17,371 bases of DNA, taken from positions 1-17,371 of the forward strand of contig CAYIGN010000006.1 in NCBI GenBank assembly GCA_964363055.1, in the 5' to 3' direction. The stretch comes from CAYIGN01 sp964363055. Lineage in GTDB: Bacteria; Patescibacteriota; Minisyncoccia; Sungbacterales; HO2-52-23. How positions within the stretch are numbered: position 1 is the first letter of the stretch; the number at the start of each line of letters is the position of its first letter. Under the pieces are notes generated by a model, which saw nothing but the letters and a program-made list of their open reading frames with translations, searched no databases and was not told where the DNA came from. The position numbers and the translations under genes are program-made. Positions 13,497 to 17,371 of this stretch are shown piece by piece.

Positions 13497-14272
13497 CGCC
13501 TAATCAAGACAAAACCGCGCGCGGCGCGCTCCGGTCGGGCCAGAAGTACAGCGCGGCCGGTCTTGAATGCGTGTCCAGTCCGCTCGGCTTCTCCGGTGAT
13601 CTGCCCGATTATAATCGCCGGATTGCCGGGCCGCTCTTCCGGCGCCCAGATCAGAAAATCGCCGGGGCGCAGGGGTGTGTCATGGGGGATAAGTTCTACC
13701 GCAAAGGCCCGGCCGCCGATTCCTCTGGCCAGGGCCCGCTCACCGACCGGAACCAATTCCACTGGCAATGCGGCCCCTAAGTTTGAAGCAATACTCACTT
13801 TGGCAAAGCCGTCTTCAACCTCGCGTACTTCTCCTACGAGCAGCCGCTCCTCGTCAATAACCATATCTCCCTCTTTCACCTCTGCTTCCCGACCAATGTC
13901 AAGAATTAAATACTCCTGTCCCAATTCGCTTTGATACAGCAATACCTCGGCTGCCAGGAGCCGGCCGCCAAATTCATCCCTGAGCCCCAGGGCTCGGCGC
14001 AGCGACTGATTCTCGCGCCGAAGCGCATCTTGTTCAGCAGCTGCTATTGCCATCGCGCGCTCCATGAGTTCTTGCCCCGGCGCGCTTATCAATTCATCAA
14101 CCCCATAGCCGATCAGTCGTCCTGCCCGGGCAGAAACACGCATCAAGGGTGCGGTCGCGCTTAGCAACAAGGCGCGCAGGGACGCTATCGGCCCGGATTG
14201 GCCGAAAATAATCAGGGGGACGGTGAAAATAATCGCCGTCCCAACCAGAAATATTGCAAAGCGACCCCGCAT
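13493..14272 (-). CDS. mreC: Rod shape-determining protein MreC
   Basis: A 259-residue protein with one N-terminal membrane helix (about 6-25), a coiled coil (about 70-98) and a beta-rich outer domain. Visible MreC traits are L-R-R-E-N-Q-S-L-R-R-A-L-G-L at the end of the coil, A-A-E-V-L-L-Y, Y-L-I-L-D-I-G-R-E-A-E-V-K-E-G-D-M-V-I, L-V-G-E-V-R-E-V and the V-S-I-A-S-N-L-G-A-A-L-P-V stretch. MreC dimers scaffold PBP2 outside the membrane and MreB inside. It starts 30 bp after mreB and ends in TGA, evidence for the standard code. Confidence 0.9.
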   Translation of the reverse strand: MRGRFAIFLVGTAIIFTVPLIIFGQSGPIASLRALLLSATAPLMRVSARAGRLIGYGVDELISAPGQELMERAMAIAAAEQDALRRENQSLRRALGLRDEFGGRLLAAEVLLYQSELGQEYLILDIGREAEVKEGDMVIDEERLLVGEVREVEDGFAKVSIASNLGAALPVELVPVGERALARGIGGRAFAVELIPHDTPLRPGDFLIWAPEERPGNPAIIIGQITGEAERTGHAFKTGRAVLLARPERAARGFVLIRR

Positions 14273-14302
14273 AGCTCATGAAAAACCATTACCTCTTAAT
14301 CC

Positions 14303-15358
14303 TCATGAAGTGGGAACTTGGGCATAGTCAGTACTCACCAGCACCTCCCGCAGCGAGTCCACATCCTCCAATATAATGCCGGTACCCCGCACGACTGCGG
14401 TCAGCGGATCTTCGGCAACTCGCACCGGAATCCTGGTCTCCTCACGAATCAATTGATCCAGTCCTCGCAAGAGCGATCCGCCGCCCACAAGCATTATCCC
14501 TCGATGCATGATGTCAGCCACCAATTCCGGAGGGGTCTCTTCAATCACTCCTTTTATAGTATTGACCAGGGTGTTGATGGAGTGGCGCATGGCGCGGCGA
14601 ACGTCGGCATCATCCACCACAACCTCTTTGGGCAGACCTGTTACCAGGTCCCGCCCCCGCATGGTTGCCTCCATCGGCTCATCCAGTTCATACGCCGAGC
14701 CGATGGCAATTTTGATCTCCTCGGCGGTCCGCTCGCCCAAGAGAAGTTTGAACTCGTCGCGAGCAAAACGCATGATGTCTTCACCAAGTTTATCGCCAGC
14801 AATTTTCAAATTCTTGGAAACCACGATTCCTCCCAGTGAGATTACGGCAATGTCGGTGGTCCCGCCGCCAATGTCCACCACAAACGAGCCCACTGCCTCC
14901 TGCACCGGCAGCCGCACCCCGATAGCGGCAGCCATTGGCTCTTCCACCAGATACACCTCGCGCGCGCCGGCATTGCGCGCCGCATCCTCAACCGCCCGTT
15001 TCTCCACTTCAGTGACGCTGGAAGGGATGCCGACCACCACTCGCGGCCGCGCGAAAAGTGAAAACGAATTCTCATGCACTTTGCGGAAGAAGTACTTGAG
15101 CATCTCCTCCGTCACCTCAAAGTCCGAGACAACGCCGGCAACCAGTGGCCTTATCGCGACAATCTGGGCAGGTGTGCGGCCGACCATGCGCTTGGCATCC
15201 GCGCCGATCGCGACAATTTGGCCGGTCTTTTGATTGACCGCCACCACCGAGGGCTCGTTGATCACTATGCCTCGCCCACGCACGTAGACCAAAGTGTTGG
15301 CAGTGCCAAGATCTATACCAATATCCTTGGAGAAATACCCAAACAGGTTATTGAACAT
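14303..15358 (-). CDS. mreB: Rod shape-determining protein MreB
   Basis: A 351-residue actin homologue that forms filaments on the inner membrane face and guides wall elongation. Phosphate-1 loop D-L-G-T-A-N-T-L-V-Y (about 16-25), phosphate-2 loop D-I-G-G-G-T-T-D-I-A-V-I-S and the adenosine site V-G-G-G-S-L-L-R-G-L are intact. The N-terminal M-F-N-N-L-F-G-Y-F is an amphipathic start suited to membrane binding. I use the ATG at 15358; a TTG two codons upstream is in frame but less likely. A diverged copy of the first codons lies directly upstream (15348-15443). Confidence 0.96.
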   Translation of the reverse strand: MFNNLFGYFSKDIGIDLGTANTLVYVRGRGIVINEPSVVAVNQKTGQIVAIGADAKRMVGRTPAQIVAIRPLVAGVVSDFEVTEEMLKYFFRKVHENSFSLFARPRVVVGIPSSVTEVEKRAVEDAARNAGAREVYLVEEPMAAAIGVRLPVQEAVGSFVVDIGGGTTDIAVISLGGIVVSKNLKIAGDKLGEDIMRFARDEFKLLLGERTAEEIKIAIGSAYELDEPMEATMRGRDLVTGLPKEVVVDDADVRRAMRHSINTLVNTIKGVIEETPPELVADIMHRGIMLVGGGSLLRGLDQLIREETRIPVRVAEDPLTAVVRGTGIILEDVDSLREVLVSTDYAQVPTS

Positions 15359-15443
15359 ATGCAATGCCGATACCCGCCCCGTAGTGAACCGAAGGTTCTA
15401 CTACGGGGTCTTTGGAAAAATAGCCAAAAAGATTATTCAGCAC
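15348..15443 (-). pseudogene. Remnant of a second mreB 5' end with an inserted hairpin
   Basis: A GTG-started 31-residue frame reads V-L-N-N-L-F-G-Y-F-S-K, then 13 unrelated codons made by a hairpin, then I-G-I-A-Y-V-Q and a stop. MreB itself begins M-F-N-N-L-F-G-Y-F-S-K-D-I-G-I-D. Over N-N-L-F-G-Y-F-S-K-D most differences are in third positions and silent. It is in another frame from mreB and overlaps its first three codons. I read it as what is left of a tandem mreB copy; a leader peptide is the alternative. Confidence 0.65.
15377..15408. repeat. 32-bp hairpin in the mreB remnant
   Basis: CCCCGTAGT (15377-15385) pairs with ACTACGGGG (15400-15408), and the inner GAACC pairs with GGTTC around a GAA loop, with one bulged T at 15399. 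It adds 36 nt in frame relative to MreB (12 codons). Its outer arm loosely resembles the arm of the element at 3725-3788 (TTCTA followed by ACGGG). Confidence 0.75.
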
Positions 15444-15513
15444 AGAGTTTAGAGTATAGAGGATTAGGGTATAGGGTTTTCGTACTGCGCCCTGATTCCT
15501 ATACCCTAAACCC
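15444..15513. repeat. Heptamer repeats between proS and mreB, with 12-bp inverted repeat
   Basis: The + strand shows AGAGTTT, AGAGTAT, AGAGGAT, TAGGGTA, TAGGGTT from 15444, and CCTGATT, CCTATAC, CCTAAAC from 15491. TTAGGGTATAGG (15464-15475) is the exact complement of 15498-15509. The ProS C-terminus G-F-R-V and its stop (15499-15501) lie within the second run. Confidence 0.65.
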
Positions 15514-16758
15514 TTTTAATAATTCTGTAAGAGAAACAACCTTCGCCCTGAGCGAATCCCTTCGCTTTACTTCAACCCCTCCCTTCTTTATGGCTTTTTC
15601 GCTCACCACCACCCGCCAGGGGATGCCGATTAAATCCGCATCCGCAAATTTTTCACCGGCGGTTTTCTCGTGGCGGTCATCGTAGAGAACTTCCACTCCC
15701 TTAGCAACGAGTTGTTTGTAGAACTTTTCGCCCTGATTCCTGATTCCTAACTCCTGACTCCCCAACCCAATCAAATGCACCCAAAAAGGCGCGACTTCTT
15801 CTGGCCAGATAATCCCCCGCTCATCATTGTGGATCTCGACCACTGCCGCCATCACCCGTCCGGGCCCGATGCCGTAGCAGCCCATCACCACCGGCTTTTT
15901 TTCTCCTTTTTGATCGGCATAGTAAAGCCCCACGGCCTCTGAGTATTTGGTGCCCAGGCGAAAGATATTACCGACTTCAATTGACTTGCCGCTCTCGATT
16001 TTCCCCTCCTCGCACTTCGGACACGGCTTGCCTTCCTCCAGAGCCGCAATCTCCCGATTCTGGGCGAAGCGGCACTCCGGGCAGTAAAAAATAACATCTT
16101 CGCCGGCTTCACTCAAGACCTGATATTCGTGGGTGAATTCTTTGGTAAAAGCGCCGCCGCTGGCTTCAGTTACATACACATCTAATCCGCAGCGCCGGAA
16201 TACATTTTTATACGCGCGATCAGCTGATTTCCAATAAAACTTTTCGAGATTCTGGGCATCGGTGTGAAAACTGTACAAATCCTTCATCAGAAATTCGCGT
16301 CCGCGGATCAGCCCGGATTTGGCGCGAAGTTCATCCCGGAACTTGGTCTGAATCTGATAGACAAAAAGCGGCAGATCTTTGTAGGAGTGAACGGAGCGCG
16401 TCGCCATCTCTGCAATTACTTCTTCGTGGGTCGGTGCCAATCCAATCTCGCGGCCAGAGTGATCTTTGAATTGATACATCACCTCCTTTCCTAGTTCTTT
16501 CCAGCGCCCGGATTTTTCCCAGCGCTCTTTGGGCTGGAGCGCGGCAAGAAGTACCTCCTGCCCGCCGATTGCATCCATTTCTTCGCGGATAATCCGGTTG
16601 ATTTTGTCCAATACCATGAGGCCGAGCGGCAGATATTCGTACACCCCGGCCATTGATTTATACACAAATCCAGCCCGCTCCAGAAGCTTGGCATTTGCCG
16701 CGACCTCATCCTTGAGGTCTTCCCGCAGGGTTTTGCCGAATAATTGCGACTGCCGCAT
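15499..16758 (-). CDS. proS: Prolyl-tRNA synthetase, short form without editing domain
   Basis: A 419-residue class II enzyme charging tRNA-Pro. The core is bacterial type: motif 1 near L-P-L-G-L-M-V-L-D-K-I, P-T-H-E-E-V (109-114), motif 2 region R-D-E-L-R-A-K-S-G-L-I-R-G-R-E-F-L-M-K-D (141-160), H-E-Y-Q-V-L-S-E-A-G-E-D, and motif 3 G-C-Y-G-I-G-P-G-R-V-M-A-A-V-V-E (293-308). The INS editing domain of about 180 residues found in E. coli-type enzymes is absent; in its place is a short loop with C226-P-E-C229 and C246-P-K-C249, a likely zinc knuckle. A C-terminal anticodon-binding domain follows and contains a heptamer insert (about 333-344). Leader is short; a TACAAT lies 8 bp before the ATG. 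Confidence 0.95.
   Translation of the reverse strand: MRQSQLFGKTLREDLKDEVAANAKLLERAGFVYKSMAGVYEYLPLGLMVLDKINRIIREEMDAIGGQEVLLAALQPKERWEKSGRWKELGKEVMYQFKDHSGREIGLAPTHEEVIAEMATRSVHSYKDLPLFVYQIQTKFRDELRAKSGLIRGREFLMKDLYSFHTDAQNLEKFYWKSADRAYKNVFRRCGLDVYVTEASGGAFTKEFTHEYQVLSEAGEDVIFYCPECRFAQNREIAALEEGKPCPKCEEGKIESGKSIEVGNIFRLGTKYSEAVGLYYADQKGEKKPVVMGCYGIGPGRVMAAVVEIHNDERGIIWPEEVAPFWVHLIGLGSQELGIRNQGEKFYKQLVAKGVEVLYDDRHEKTAGEKFADADLIGIPWRVVVSEKAIKKGGVEVKRRDSLRAKVVSLTELLKGFRV
15733..15767. repeat. Five heptamers inside proS
   Basis: CTGATTC, CTGATTC, CTAACTC, CTGACTC, CCCAACC, each seven bases. The coding strand gives G-L-G-S-Q-E-L-G-I-R-N-Q-G in the anticodon-binding domain, where no conserved residues are expected. 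Confidence 0.7.
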
Positions 16759-16795
16759 TGACCTGATTGTACTTTATTCTCCCAAAAAAGAAATC

Positions 16796-16824
16796 TTGAC
16801 AGCTAAGCACAAAAAGGGTATGAA
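16796..16824 (+). promoter_or_regulatory. Plus-strand promoter-like sequence facing into gap
   Basis: TTGACA (16796-16801) and TATGAA (16819-16824), 17 bp apart. It lies between proS and gap, which both run on the - strand, so any transcript would be antisense to gap. No sensible + strand gene follows. Confidence 0.4.
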
Positions 16825-16836
16825 GAATACCTTCAC

Positions 16837-16890
16837 GACCATCATGATAAGCCGTCGCGGCATCCGCCGCGGCGGCTTATCCAATTGGTC
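16837..16890. repeat. Long imperfect palindrome between gap and proS
   Basis: GATAAGCCG (16846-16854) and CGGCTTATC (16873-16881), with inner CGCGGC / GCCGCG and loop ATCC, give a 15-bp stem plus one G-T pair. An outer GACCA / TGGTC pair extends it past a 4 by 4 internal loop. It starts just after the gap stop. No T-run follows on either strand, so it may stabilise or process the message rather than end it. Confidence 0.65.
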
Positions 16891-16893
16891 ATA

Positions 16894-17371
16894 CTACAAG
16901 AGCGCGGCGATGCGCCGGATATGCTCGATCAGGGTGGCGGTATACCCGGCCTCGTTGTCGTACCAGGAGAATACTTTGACCAGGTCATGGTCCACGACTT
17001 TAGTGAGAGCCAAATCAACAATCGCGCCGTAGGGCTGACCGAGGATGTCGGTAGAGACCAGCGGATCTTCGGTAACCGCAAGGATTCTCGACCATCGCGG
17101 GGTTGCGGCGGCATTCTTGAATACCCCATTGATTTCCTCGATGCTCGTGCGTCGCTCGACAAGCGCGGTCACAATGCTGTAGGAGCCGGAGATGGTGGGA
17201 ACCCGAATCGCGACCGCGTCAAACTTCCCCTCCAGTTCCGGGATGGACTGGATTACGGCTTCGGCGGCACCGGTTGAGGAGGGAACGATGTTGACCGCCG
17301 CGGCGCTTCCGCGGCGCATGTGTTTTGCGGGCGGCGCATCAATCAGTTTCTGACTCGCGGTGTTCCCCTGG
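16894..17371 (-). CDS. gap: Glyceraldehyde-3-phosphate dehydrogenase, C-terminal part
   Basis: The 3' part of a gene that runs off the right edge; about 158 residues are visible. Family marks are the R-R-G-S-A-A-A-V-N-I-V-P-S-S-T-G-A-A-E-A-V stretch (phosphate binding), G-K-F-D-A-V-A-I-R-V-P, and near the end V-K-V-F-S-W-Y-D-N-E-A-G-Y-T. The enzyme oxidises glyceraldehyde 3-phosphate with NAD(P) in glycolysis. The catalytic cysteine and Rossmann domain lie outside the window. It is followed by the palindrome at 16837-16890 and then proS. Confidence 0.95.
   Translation of the reverse strand, partial: QGNTASQKLIDAPPAKHMRRGSAAAVNIVPSSTGAAEAVIQSIPELEGKFDAVAIRVPTISGSYSIVTALVERRTSIEEINGVFKNAAATPRWSRILAVTEDPLVSTDILGQPYGAIVDLALTKVVDHDLVKVFSWYDNEAGYTATLIEHIRRIAALL

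Noticed and set aside
15359..15364. TTG start for mreB two codons upstream
   Set aside because: The ATG at 15358 matches the usual MreB N-terminus; the TTG adds no conserved residues.
5286..15767. CRISPR array from the regular repeats
   Set aside because: Repeats are 7-base units without spacers, and there are no cas genes.
16529..17277. Long + strand open frames over proS and gap
   Set aside because: They are antisense to two clear enzymes and have no family resemblance.

Overview
The window reads as a piece of a Patescibacteria/CPR-type genome (Parcubacteria-like). This is an inference from three things: the reduced prolyl-tRNA synthetase with no editing domain, the streamlined and often overlapping gene order, and the general look of FtsQ, PBP2 and MreD. 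UGA is used as a stop (lysS, mreC), so the code is standard and not the UGA=Gly code of some CPR groups. The sequence holds a 10-base N gap inside alr, so it comes from a scaffolded draft assembly.

Region 1 (1-4055) is a visibly AT-rich accessory cassette, mostly on the + strand, unlike the rest. A promoter overlapped by a 26-bp perfect palindrome drives a HigB-family toxin, a HigA antitoxin fused to an ImmA/IrrE (M78) metalloprotease, and a 'beta family' protein. A convergent sce7726-family nuclease-like gene overlaps the last of these by 38 bp. A gene-poor 578-bp stretch full of hairpins follows. This is the best candidate for an unusual defence-type system.

Region 2 (4056-9353, - strand) is a housekeeping run: lysS, a Nudix hydrolase, serS, alr and ftsQ, with 1-nt and 4-nt overlaps at two junctions. 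It joins aminoacyl-tRNA synthesis to D-alanine supply and division.

Region 3 (9354-10929) holds a small orphan + strand gene with a full promoter, Shine-Dalgarno site and terminator, an AbrB/RelE-type toxin-antitoxin pair on the - strand, and greA.

Region 4 (11050-15443, - strand) is the rod-shape cluster mreB-mreC-mreD-PBP2. Upstream of mreB is a diverged duplicate of its first codons. Region 5 holds proS and the 3' end of gap (both - strand).

The striking general feature is a set of repeats that have entered genes. Perfect palindromes lie in the lysS coding region (45 bp), across the serS stop codon (52 bp) and in the mreB remnant (32 bp). Degenerate period-7 repeats lie inside alr and proS and supply the C-terminal codons and stop codons of PBP2 and ProS. 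A 15-bp tandem duplication lies at the start of the Nudix gene. This resembles Rickettsia palindromic elements and cyanobacterial heptamer repeats in style; a link to either is not shown.
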